A program made the translations under genes and the position numbers. DNA of 64,000 nucleotides from CADEDH01 sp039201605 (GTDB taxonomy: Bacteria > Actinomycetota > Acidimicrobiia > Acidimicrobiales > SZUA-35): assembly GCA_039201605.1 (NCBI GenBank), contig JBCCRO010000013.1:82612-146611 (forward strand), written 5' to 3'. Numbering within the stretch: the first letter of the stretch is position 1; every line of letters starts with the position of its first letter. Positions 17,357 to 25,680 of the stretch are shown here, in pieces. The notes under the pieces are model-generated. The model saw only the letters and a list, made by a program, of their open reading frames with translations. It had not been told where the DNA came from and did no database searches.

Positions 17357-18634
17357 TCACGCCGAAAGGCCCCCGCTGGAACCCGCACCGTCTCCGCCGT
17401 CGTCCGCCGCTCGCACCACCCCGTCGGCCACCAGGGCGTCGATGTCGTCGTCGGCAAATCCGGCGGCCCGGAGCACCTGAACCGTGTCGGCTCCGACGGC
17501 CGGTGCCGGGCCCTGCGGTCCCACCTGGGCCGAGCGGAACCGGAACGGGGCGGCCACCGTCGGGTATTCGCCGATCTCCGGGTGCTCCAGCGTCGGGAAC
17601 AGGCCTATGGCCTCGGCCTGGGCGTCGTCGACGACCTCGTGTTGGGCCAGCACCGGCCCCCAGATGATCCCGGCCCGGTCGAAGATGGCACCCCACTCGT
17701 CCCGGGAGTGGGCCTGTAGGGCGTCGTCGATCCCGTCGACCAGCTCGGTCATGTTCTGGAACCGGCTGCGGAGGTCGACGAAGCGCTCGTCGTCGAGCCA
17801 CGCCTCCCGATCGATCGTGCGGCACAGCAGTGGCCAGGCCGACTCCTCGGGCATGTTCAACACGATCCACCGCCCGTCGCCGCAGGGGAAGCGGTTGGCG
17901 GTGGCGATGATCTGCTGGTCCCGGGCCCGGGGCCGGAGCTGGCGCCGGTCGACCAGGGTCACCGAGTAGTCGGTGGCCTGGGTCCAGACCGCCGTCTCGT
18001 ACAGCGACGTCTCCACCACCTGCCCCTCGCCGGTGCGGTCGGCCAGGCGGAGGGCGGCGAGCACGGTGCCGACCAGGGCCAGGCCGGTGGTGTAGTCCCC
18101 CTGGGCCGGTCGGGCCATCGGCACCACCCCCTCCACGCCTTCCCGCATGGCGTCGTACAGGCCGCTGCGACCGAAGAAGGCGGTCACGTCGTAGCCGGGG
18201 CGCTCGGCCTCCGGGCCCTCGGTGCCGTAGCCGGTGAGGGTGGCGTGCACCAGGCGGCCGTTGAGGCCGAGCAGCGTGTCGGGATCGAGCCCGAAGCGTC
18301 GCTGGCGGCGAGGCAGCAGGTTGCACAGAAACACGTCGGCGTCCGCGCACAACCGGTGCACCACGGCCCGACCGTCGTCGGTGTCGAGGGCCACGGCGAT
18401 CGACCGCTTACCCCGGTTGGCCACGTCGAAGTGGTAGTCGTGACCGACCCGGGCCGGCGGGGCGTCGTCGCCGAGGCGGACTCGGCGGGGGGTGTTGCGC
18501 ATCGGGTCGCCGCCGAGCGGTTCGACCTTGATGACGTCGGCGCCGAGGTCGGCCAGGATCGCCGCCGCGCTCGGGCCCGCCATCCAGCTGTCGACCTCCA
18601 CCACGGTCACATCGTCCAACGGTCGCATGGTCAT
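17357..18634 (-). CDS. CaiB/BaiF family III CoA-transferase
   Basis: A 425-residue single-domain member beginning at ATG 18634 (MTMRPLDDVTVVEVDSW). It shows LGADVIKVEPLGGDP, NRGKRSIAVALD, VFLCNLLPRRQRRFGLDPD and PMARPAQGDYTTGLALVG, with Asp at the catalytic position, then RTGEGQVVETSL. The C-terminal small domain is present (GFADDDIDALVADGVV is the usual ending). The frame is open upstream of 18634, but the family begins at the chosen ATG. It is divergent from the acyl-CoA ligase gene across about 130 bp. Confidence 0.9.
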   Translation of the reverse strand: MTMRPLDDVTVVEVDSWMAGPSAAAILADLGADVIKVEPLGGDPMRNTPRRVRLGDDAPPARVGHDYHFDVANRGKRSIAVALDTDDGRAVVHRLCADADVFLCNLLPRRQRRFGLDPDTLLGLNGRLVHATLTGYGTEGPEAERPGYDVTAFFGRSGLYDAMREGVEGVVPMARPAQGDYTTGLALVGTVLAALRLADRTGEGQVVETSLYETAVWTQATDYSVTLVDRRQLRPRARDQQIIATANRFPCGDGRWIVLNMPEESAWPLLCRTIDREAWLDDERFVDLRSRFQNMTELVDGIDDALQAHSRDEWGAIFDRAGIIWGPVLAQHEVVDDAQAEAIGLFPTLEHPEIGEYPTVAAPFRFRSAQVGPQGPAPAVGADTVQVLRAAGFADDDIDALVADGVVRAADDGGDGAGSSGGLSA

Positions 18635-18762
18635 GCGGCCAGGATGACGGCCACCTGGGGAAACCGTCCAGTCCGCGCCGACACAAGGCGCCCGGAGCAT
18701 TGGCCAGCGCCGGGGGCCGGGCGGTACCGTCTCCCACGTCCGGACCGATGATTGGGGGATCT

Positions 18763-20298
18763 GTGAACCTGGGCAGCCTGCTCGACCTTCCGGCACTGAT
18801 CGTGCCCGACGCCTTGGCCGTGATCGACACCACGGGCGATGACGGACCCCGAGAGGTGACCTACGGCGAGCTGCGGGAAGCGGTGTCGCAGGTGGCAGGC
18901 CTCCTCAAGGAGCTCGGCGTCGAAGCCGGCGACCGGGTCGGTCTGTTCGCCACCAACTCGTGCCAGGCCCTGGAGGCCGCCTTCGCCGCCCCCGTCGTCG
19001 GGGCCACGCTGGTGCCGATGAACTTCCGGGCGGCGGACGAGGAGGTCACCCACCTTCTGGCCGACTCGGGTTGCAAGGTGCTGTTTACCCAGTCCCGCTA
19101 CCGCTCGCTGATCGAGGGCTGCCGCCCCGATTCACTGACCGAGATCATCTATCTCGACGAGGACTACGCCCGCCGCCGGGACGCCGCCGAGGAGTGGCCG
19201 CTGGTCGACGAGGTCGAGGAGGAGGGCCTGGCCGCGCTCCTCTACACCTCGGGGACGACCTCGCTGCCCAAGGGCGTCAAGCTGACGCACGGGGCGATGA
19301 CCGGCTACATCATGGGGGCCAACGACGCCGCCGACGGCGATGACCACGGCCGCATGTTGTTGGCCGCCCCGCTCTACCACATCGCCGGGCTCACCTCGCT
19401 GCTCAACGCCCTCTACTCGGGGCGGGTGACGGTGATCATGAGCCAGTTCGACGCCGACCGGTGGCTGGAGCTGGTCGGGGCCCACGACGTGACCCATGCC
19501 TTCCTCGTGCCGACGATGCTGGCCCGGGTGTTGGAGTCGCCGGACCTCGACGGCGCCGACCTGAGCTCGCTGGACGCCCTGACCTACGGCGCCGCACCCA
19601 TGCCGCCGGCGGTGATCAAGCGGGCCATCGACCGCTTCCCGGCCACGGTCTCGTTCTCCGGGGCCTACGGTCAGACCGAGACCACCTCGACCGTCGCCGT
19701 CCTCGGCCCCGACGATCACGTGCTCGACAGCGACCTCAAGCTGGCCCGGCTCCGTTCGGTCGGTCAGGTCCTCGACGACGTCGAGGTCCGCATCGTCGAC
19801 GCCATGGGCGACGTGGCCGCCGTCGGCGAGCACGGCGAAGTCCAACTCCGCACCTACCGGGCCATGGACGGCTACTGGGGTGCCGAGGAGAAGACCCGGG
19901 TCACCATCGACGACGAGGGCTGGGTTCACACCGGCGACCTCGGCTACCTCGACGACGACAACTACCTGTTCCTGTCGGGCCGCTCCGGCGACATGATCAT
20001 CCGAGGCGGCGAGAACGTGGCCCCCGAGGAGGTGGAGGCCGTCCTCCACGAGCACGGGGACGTGCTCGACGCCGCCGTCGTCGGCCTCGACGACGAGACG
20101 TGGGGCGAACGGGTGGTGGCCGCCGTGGTCCTGCGCGACGGCGGCGACGTCGACGCCGTGGCCGGGCACGCCCGGGATCACCTGGCCGCCTTCAAACGGC
20201 CGGACGCCATCCACGTGACCGACGAACTCCCCCGCACCTCCACCGGCAAGCTCCTCCGGCGCCACCTGGTGCCCGTGCTGGAGGATCTGGACATCTGA
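18763..20298 (+). CDS. AMP-forming acyl-CoA synthetase
   Basis: A 511-residue adenylate-forming ligase that activates a carboxylic acid with ATP and CoA. All core motifs are present: LLYTSGTTSLPKGVKLTH (ATP loop), SGAYGQTETTS, EGWVHTGDLGYLD, GRSGDMIIRGGENVAPEEVE, and the catalytic Lys in PRTSTGKLLRR. The start is GTG 18763, with a GGGGGA tract just upstream; an ATG at 18748 would add 5 residues. It is followed after 7 bp by the first tandem CoA-transferase. It probably starts the pathway run by the island; the acid it activates is unknown. Confidence 0.92.
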   Translation: MNLGSLLDLPALIVPDALAVIDTTGDDGPREVTYGELREAVSQVAGLLKELGVEAGDRVGLFATNSCQALEAAFAAPVVGATLVPMNFRAADEEVTHLLADSGCKVLFTQSRYRSLIEGCRPDSLTEIIYLDEDYARRRDAAEEWPLVDEVEEEGLAALLYTSGTTSLPKGVKLTHGAMTGYIMGANDAADGDDHGRMLLAAPLYHIAGLTSLLNALYSGRVTVIMSQFDADRWLELVGAHDVTHAFLVPTMLARVLESPDLDGADLSSLDALTYGAAPMPPAVIKRAIDRFPATVSFSGAYGQTETTSTVAVLGPDDHVLDSDLKLARLRSVGQVLDDVEVRIVDAMGDVAAVGEHGEVQLRTYRAMDGYWGAEEKTRVTIDDEGWVHTGDLGYLDDDNYLFLSGRSGDMIIRGGENVAPEEVEAVLHEHGDVLDAAVVGLDDETWGERVVAAVVLRDGGDVDAVAGHARDHLAAFKRPDAIHVTDELPRTSTGKLLRRHLVPVLEDLDI

Positions 20299-20305
20299 GG
20301 CCGTC

Positions 20306-22432
20306 GTGACCGACGGACGCGGCGTCTACCACGGGGTGCGGGTCCTCGAGGAGGCCACCGGCATCCCCGGGCCCTACGCCGCCATGTTCCTGGGCGACCA
20401 GGGCGCCGACGTGGTCAAGGTTGAAGGGGTCGACGGCGACCCGTACCGGGCCGACCCCGGCTTCCAGACCCTCAACCGCAACAAGCGCTCGGTGGTCGTC
20501 GACGTCGAGACCCGCCGAGCCCTGGAGGCGGCGGCCGACGTGATCGTCACCGACCGGCCCGGCCGGGCGACCGAGCTGCGGGCCGCCAACCCGACTGCCG
20601 TGATCGTCACCATGCCCCCGTGGGGCGAGCGGGGCCGACTGGTCGACGCCCCCACCAGCCGTCCCCTGCTCCACGCCGCCACCGGGATCGCCTGGAACCA
20701 GCAGTCCTACGCCGAGGTGCCGATCGATCTGATCGTCCCCATCGCCGCCTACGGCACCGGGGTGCTCGGCGCCATCGCCATCGGCGCCGGCCTGCTCGTC
20801 CGCCAGGCCCGGGGGGCGGCACCGACCTACGAGGTGTCGCAGCTGTCCGGCGCCGGTGCGGTTCAGCTGGGCGAGGTCCGGGTGCCGGGCCCGCCCGAGG
20901 AGCGTCCGGGGTCGTCGATCATGGGGTCCAAGGCCCGGGTCGCCGCCTACCGACTGGTGGAGGCGGGCGACGGGAAGTGGTTCTTCCTGGCCTGTGGCAC
21001 CCTCGACTTCTATCGCCGGATGCTCGACGTGATCGGTCGACCGGAGCTGATCGACGATCCCGACCTGGCCAACCCACCGTGGGGCCTGCTGACCGACGAG
21101 GCCGTGGCCCGCATCACCCCGATCCTCGACGAGGCCTTCGCCACCCGGCCCCGGGACGAGTGGCTGCGGATCCTGGCCGAGGCCGACGTGCCGGCCCAGC
21201 CGGTGCTCACCCGGGAGGAGTTCCTCACCACCTCGATGGTGGCGGCCAACGACCTCGACGTCACCCTCGACCATCCCCAGCTCGGTCCGGTGTCGATGAT
21301 GGGGCTGCCCTTCACCCTCGACGGCGCCCCCGGCGCCATCCGGACACCGGCCCCGCTCCTCGGCGAGAACACCGACGAGGTGGTGGCCGAGTGGGTCGGC
21401 ACGCCGCCGCCCACGGCGCCGACGCCGGACGGGACCGATCGGGTTGTCGACGACGGCACCCGCCCGCTGGCCGGGGTGTCCGTGCTCGACCTCACGTCGT
21501 TCATCGCCGGACCGGTCGTCGGCCGACACCTGGCGATGCTCGGGGCCGACGTGGTGAAGGTCGAACCTCCGACCGGGGATCCGTTCCGGGCCATCGGCCC
21601 CACGTTCATCTCGTGGAATCAGGGCAAGCGGAGCATCGCCCTCGACCTCGGAACCCCCGAAGGTCTTGCCGAGCTGCGGGCCCTGGCCGCCCGCTCCGAC
21701 ATCGTGGTCGAGAACTTCCGGCCCGGGGTGGCGGCCCGGCTGGGTGTCGACGCCGACAGCCTGGCCACCGTCAATCCCGACCTCGTCTGCCTCTCCTCGT
21801 CGGGCTACGGCCGGGATTCCTCGATGGCGTCGAGGCCCGCCTTCGATCCCCTGATCCAGGCCATGGGCGGGTTGATGGCGGCCCAGGGAGGCCTCAGCGG
21901 CGATGGCCGGCCCGACACCGGGTTCGAGCCGGTGTTCTTGACGCTGCCGGTCCACGATGTGATCACCCCGATGCTGGGCGCCATCGGTTGCATCGCCGGC
22001 CTCCATCGCCGCCACCGAGACGGTGGCGGCGGTCAGCGGATCACCACCTCGTTGGTGCAGTCGACGATGGTGGCCCAGGCGGCCGAGTTCACCCGGTACC
22101 GGGGCCGGCCGCCGACGGCGCTGGGCGGGTTCGACCACCCCGGTCCCGACGGCGAGCCGGCTTGGACCGACGGCGACGACGGCCCGATCTGGCACGATGG
22201 CGAGCAGTCGATGCCGGTGTGCACCACCGGCCTGACCGGCTCGGCCCTGGCCGAGGCCAACGACCTGCTGGTCACCGAGCACCACCCCGACTTCGGGCCC
22301 CTGACCGCCTTCGGGCAACTCATCGGCGGTGCCGGCCCGCCACCCCACCCCTCCCCCACGCTCGATCAGCACGGCGACGAGATCCGCGCCGAGCTGGCCG
22401 ACGGCGACCTGTCATCCAAGGAGTATCCATGA
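20306..22432 (+). CDS. Tandem (two-domain) CaiB/BaiF CoA-transferase
   Basis: A 708-residue fusion of two family III CoA-transferase domains (about 1-370 and 385-708). Each repeats the family motifs: QGADVVKVEGVDGDP / LGADVVKVEPPTGDP and NRNKRSVVVDV / NQGKRSIALDL. The second domain has Asp551 (LPVHDVITPMLG) at the catalytic position. The first has IAAYGTGVLG (146-155) there, with no Asp, so it may be a non-catalytic partner. The start is GTG 20306. Its stop overlaps the start of the next fusion by 4 bp. Other members of the family form interlocked dimers, so one chain here could mimic the dimer. Confidence 0.88.
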   Translation: MTDGRGVYHGVRVLEEATGIPGPYAAMFLGDQGADVVKVEGVDGDPYRADPGFQTLNRNKRSVVVDVETRRALEAAADVIVTDRPGRATELRAANPTAVIVTMPPWGERGRLVDAPTSRPLLHAATGIAWNQQSYAEVPIDLIVPIAAYGTGVLGAIAIGAGLLVRQARGAAPTYEVSQLSGAGAVQLGEVRVPGPPEERPGSSIMGSKARVAAYRLVEAGDGKWFFLACGTLDFYRRMLDVIGRPELIDDPDLANPPWGLLTDEAVARITPILDEAFATRPRDEWLRILAEADVPAQPVLTREEFLTTSMVAANDLDVTLDHPQLGPVSMMGLPFTLDGAPGAIRTPAPLLGENTDEVVAEWVGTPPPTAPTPDGTDRVVDDGTRPLAGVSVLDLTSFIAGPVVGRHLAMLGADVVKVEPPTGDPFRAIGPTFISWNQGKRSIALDLGTPEGLAELRALAARSDIVVENFRPGVAARLGVDADSLATVNPDLVCLSSSGYGRDSSMASRPAFDPLIQAMGGLMAAQGGLSGDGRPDTGFEPVFLTLPVHDVITPMLGAIGCIAGLHRRHRDGGGGQRITTSLVQSTMVAQAAEFTRYRGRPPTALGGFDHPGPDGEPAWTDGDDGPIWHDGEQSMPVCTTGLTGSALAEANDLLVTEHHPDFGPLTAFGQLIGGAGPPPHPSPTLDQHGDEIRAELADGDLSSKEYP

Positions 22433-24933
22433 CCCAACCTCTGGCCGACGTCCGCATCGTCGAACTGGCCGAAGGCATCGCCGGCCCCTACTGCGGCAAG
22501 CTCCTGGCCGACTTCGGCGCCGACGTGGTGAAGGTCGAGTCCGCCGACGGCGACCGCACCCGGCACCGCGGCCCGTTCCCGGCCGAGGGTTCAGACCCCG
22601 AGCAGAGCGCCCTGTTTCTCCACCTCAACACCAACAAGCGGTCGATCGTGGGCGAGGCCGGCACCGACCCAGACGGCGACGACCGGGTCCGGGCGCTGTT
22701 GGACCGGGCCGACGTCGTCATCACCTCCGACCCCGCTCTCGACGCCGACGCCCTCCGACGAGCTCATCCCCGGCTCGTCGTCGTCTCGGTGACGTCGTTC
22801 GGGCTGCACGGGCCCTACGCCGGCTACCGGGGTGAGGAGATCGTCCACTACGCCGTCGGCGGACCGATGTCGGCCACCGGCGATCCGGAGCGGGAGCCGG
22901 TGAAGATGGGGGCCGATCTCGGCCAGTACCAGTGCGGCACCGTGGCCGCCGTCGCCACCCTGGCGGCACTGGGCACGGCGGCCCGGACCGGCGCCGGACT
23001 CACCGTCGACCTGGCCAACGTCGACACCCAGATCGGTTCCATCGACCGGCGGATGACCTACCTCCTCTACGCCGCCTACCGGGGCGAGAACGTCGAGCGG
23101 ACCGGCGGCTACAACCTGTCGTCGATGCCGACCGGCTGTCGTCCCGCACTCGATGGCCACGTCCAGGTCTCGACCCTGATGAACTGGATCCCCCGCATGC
23201 TCCAGGTGGTCGACAACGCCGACATGGCCGAGATCTACGACGCACCGGACTTCCTCACCGACGAGGACGTCCCCGAGGTCGTCGACGCCCATCTGTTGAC
23301 CTGGACCCTCACCCGCACCCGCCAGGAGGCGATGGAGCAGGCCCAGGCCGAAGGGTGGCCGGTAACCGCCGTCAACCGCCCGGTCGACGTACTCGGCGAC
23401 CGGCACTTCGCCGACCGCGGGTTCTTCACCACGGTCGAGCACCCGGTGGCCGGCCCCGTCCGCCAGGCCGGCGCCCCGATCCGGCTGGCCGACGGGTGGA
23501 CGCTGCGGGGCCCCGCCCCCCGCCTCGGCGAGCACCGGGACGAGATCGACGCCGAACTGGCGGACCCCGGCCCCTCGGCCGACGAGCCGGCCCCGGCCGT
23601 CGCCTCGACGGCGGCCACCGGTGCCGACGCTCCGCTCCCTCTCGAAGGCATCAGGGTGCTCGACATGACGGTGGTGTGGGCCGGCCCCTACGCCACCTGC
23701 CTCCTCGGTGACCTCGGAGCCGACATCGTCCGGATCGACAATCCCTACATCTTCCCCTCGGCCACCCGGGGCGTCCTGCCCCGACCGCCCGACGACCTCC
23801 TGGTCGACATCGGCGGCATCTTCGGCGGCTACCCCGACGGCGAGGGCGGGGATCGACCGTGGAACCGCATTGCGCTGTTCAACGCCCACGCCCGCAACAA
23901 GCGCAGCGTCACCCTCGATCTGCGGCAGGACTCGGGCCGCGAGGCATTCCTCCGACTGGTCGACCACTGCGACGTCCTGGTGGAGAACAACTCGGTCGAG
24001 CTGCTGCCCAAGCTCGGACTCGACTGGGACACGCTGCACGCCCGCAACGACCGGCTGATCATGGTGCGGATGCCCTCGGTCGGACTGAGCGGCCCCTACC
24101 GCGACTACCTCGGCTTCGGGGTGAACTTCGAAGCGCTGTGCGGCCTCGGCGCCCTCCGGGGCTACGACGACGCCGACCTCAGCGAGAACGACGCCGTCTT
24201 CCACATGGACGCCGCCTCCGGATCCGCCGGCGCCCTGGCCACGCTTCTCGCCCTGCGTCGGCGGGAGACGACCGGCGTTGGCGAGCTGGTCGAGGTGGCC
24301 CAGACCGAGAACATGCTCAACCACATCGGCGAGTTGCTGATCGACGCCGACCGCACCGGCGTCGAACACGAGCGCCAGGGCAACCGTCACGCCACCTACG
24401 CCCCCCAAGGGTGCTACCGGTGCGCCGGCGACGACGCCTGGGCCGTGCTGTCCATCACCGACGACGACGAATGGGATCGCCTGGTCGAGGTGCTGGGCTC
24501 GCCGCCGTGGGCCGCTGACGAGCGGTTCGCCACCGCCGAGGGCCGGCGGGAGGCCCACGACGAGATCGACGGCCACCTGGCGGCGTGGACCGCCGGGCTC
24601 ACCCCGCACGAGGTGTTCGAGCGGTGCCAGGCCAACGGGGTGACGGCCGCCCCCGTCCTACGGGAGCTCGACGCCTTCGCCGACCCCCACTTCGTCGCCC
24701 GAGGCCTGTTCCGGCCCAACGGCAGCCCGGAGACCGGCGAGTACCACCACCCCGCCCACCTCTGGCGGTGGGACGGGCCCAAACTGGCCTGGGGCCCGCT
24801 CCCGGTGATGGGCGGCGACAACGAGGCGGTGTGGCGCGACCTCGTCGGCCTGACGGCCGAGGAGTACGACAAACTCGACGCCGACGGTCACCTCAGCCTC
24901 GACTACCGGGGCCCCGACGGAGCGTCGCTGTGA
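22429..24933 (+). CDS. Second tandem CaiB/BaiF CoA-transferase
   Basis: An 834-residue fusion of two family III domains (about 1-380 and 405-834). First half: GIAGPYCGKLLADFGADVV, NTNKRSIVGEAG. Second half: MTVVWAGPYATCLLGDLGAD, NKRSVTLDLRQDSGR and HMDAASGSAGALATLLAL, with Asp594 at the catalytic position. The matching place in the first half reads GADLGQYQCGTVAAVATL (161-178), with Gln instead of Asp. So, as in the preceding fusion, only the second half looks catalytically complete. It is coupled to both neighbours by 4-bp overlaps. Substrate unknown. Confidence 0.88.
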   Translation: MTQPLADVRIVELAEGIAGPYCGKLLADFGADVVKVESADGDRTRHRGPFPAEGSDPEQSALFLHLNTNKRSIVGEAGTDPDGDDRVRALLDRADVVITSDPALDADALRRAHPRLVVVSVTSFGLHGPYAGYRGEEIVHYAVGGPMSATGDPEREPVKMGADLGQYQCGTVAAVATLAALGTAARTGAGLTVDLANVDTQIGSIDRRMTYLLYAAYRGENVERTGGYNLSSMPTGCRPALDGHVQVSTLMNWIPRMLQVVDNADMAEIYDAPDFLTDEDVPEVVDAHLLTWTLTRTRQEAMEQAQAEGWPVTAVNRPVDVLGDRHFADRGFFTTVEHPVAGPVRQAGAPIRLADGWTLRGPAPRLGEHRDEIDAELADPGPSADEPAPAVASTAATGADAPLPLEGIRVLDMTVVWAGPYATCLLGDLGADIVRIDNPYIFPSATRGVLPRPPDDLLVDIGGIFGGYPDGEGGDRPWNRIALFNAHARNKRSVTLDLRQDSGREAFLRLVDHCDVLVENNSVELLPKLGLDWDTLHARNDRLIMVRMPSVGLSGPYRDYLGFGVNFEALCGLGALRGYDDADLSENDAVFHMDAASGSAGALATLLALRRRETTGVGELVEVAQTENMLNHIGELLIDADRTGVEHERQGNRHATYAPQGCYRCAGDDAWAVLSITDDDEWDRLVEVLGSPPWAADERFATAEGRREAHDEIDGHLAAWTAGLTPHEVFERCQANGVTAAPVLRELDAFADPHFVARGLFRPNGSPETGEYHHPAHLWRWDGPKLAWGPLPVMGGDNEAVWRDLVGLTAEEYDKLDADGHLSLDYRGPDGASL

Positions 24934-25634
24934 GCGAGGCTGCGCCGGGACCGTCGTTGCCCGCCGAGGAGCTGGCGGCGGCCGACGCCGTCCGTCGGCT
25001 GGCCCAGGGCCTGATCGGCCGCACGGTCGACCCGGCGCTGTCGGCCGAGGTGGCGGCCACGGTCGAGCAACTGGTGGCGCGGGTCGAGGTGGAACCGCCC
25101 CGCACGAAGGCCGAGGCCTTCAGCTCGTATCCCGACCACAACGCCCACAAGCGTTTCGCCGAGGACGGCGAATGGCCCGACCGTCCCGTCGAGGGTCAGC
25201 CGATCAGCTTCGACGCCCTCTCGTTCGTGGCCGGTCGGCTCTCGCCCCTTTCGACCGACGAGGTGTTTCGCCGGGCGGGCGACGATGCCGTGGCCCGGAT
25301 ACGGTTCGGGCCCCTCCACGAGGGGCCGCCCACCCGGGTGCACGGCGGCATGCTGGCCGCCGTGTTCGACGAGGCGATGGGGGCGGCGCTCCGGGTGGCC
25401 GACATCCCGCCCTGCTTCACCGCCTCGCTGTCGGTGCGCTACGAGGCCGCCGCGCCGCTTGGGGTGGAGCTGACGTTCCGGGCCCGGGTCAGCGGTGTCG
25501 ACGGGCGCAAGGTGTATCTCTCGGGCGAGGGCATCGGGCCCGACGGTCGCTTCACCTCGGCCGAGGGTCTGTTCATCAAGGTGCCGCTCGACGTGATCCA
25601 CAACGTCATGGAGGACGGCTCGGCATCCCCCTGA
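24930..25634 (+). CDS. Hotdog-fold acyl-CoA thioesterase (PaaI/4HBT type)
   Basis: A 234-residue protein with an N-terminal helical extension of about 100 residues and a C-terminal hotdog domain: TRVHGGMLAAVFDEAMGAAL (family HGG motif, with the catalytic acid in DEAMG), then ASLSVRYEAAAPLG and LTFRARVSGVDGRKVYLSG. Such enzymes hydrolyse acyl-CoA esters. The GTG start overlaps the preceding stop by 4 bp (GTGA), making it the last gene of the ligase-transferase operon, where release of free acid and CoA would fit. Confidence 0.87.
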   Translation: MSEAAPGPSLPAEELAAADAVRRLAQGLIGRTVDPALSAEVAATVEQLVARVEVEPPRTKAEAFSSYPDHNAHKRFAEDGEWPDRPVEGQPISFDALSFVAGRLSPLSTDEVFRRAGDDAVARIRFGPLHEGPPTRVHGGMLAAVFDEAMGAALRVADIPPCFTASLSVRYEAAAPLGVELTFRARVSGVDGRKVYLSGEGIGPDGRFTSAEGLFIKVPLDVIHNVMEDGSASP

Positions 25635-25680
25635 CCCTGGCCCTGACCCTGACCGGGGCCCGGCGGGCGGCGGGCGCCCG

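Noticed and set aside
25625..25655. CCCTGA-type tandem repeats resembling a telomere or CRISPR
   Set aside because: Only three or four 6-bp units at the end of the thioesterase gene; too short and too degenerate, with no array structure.
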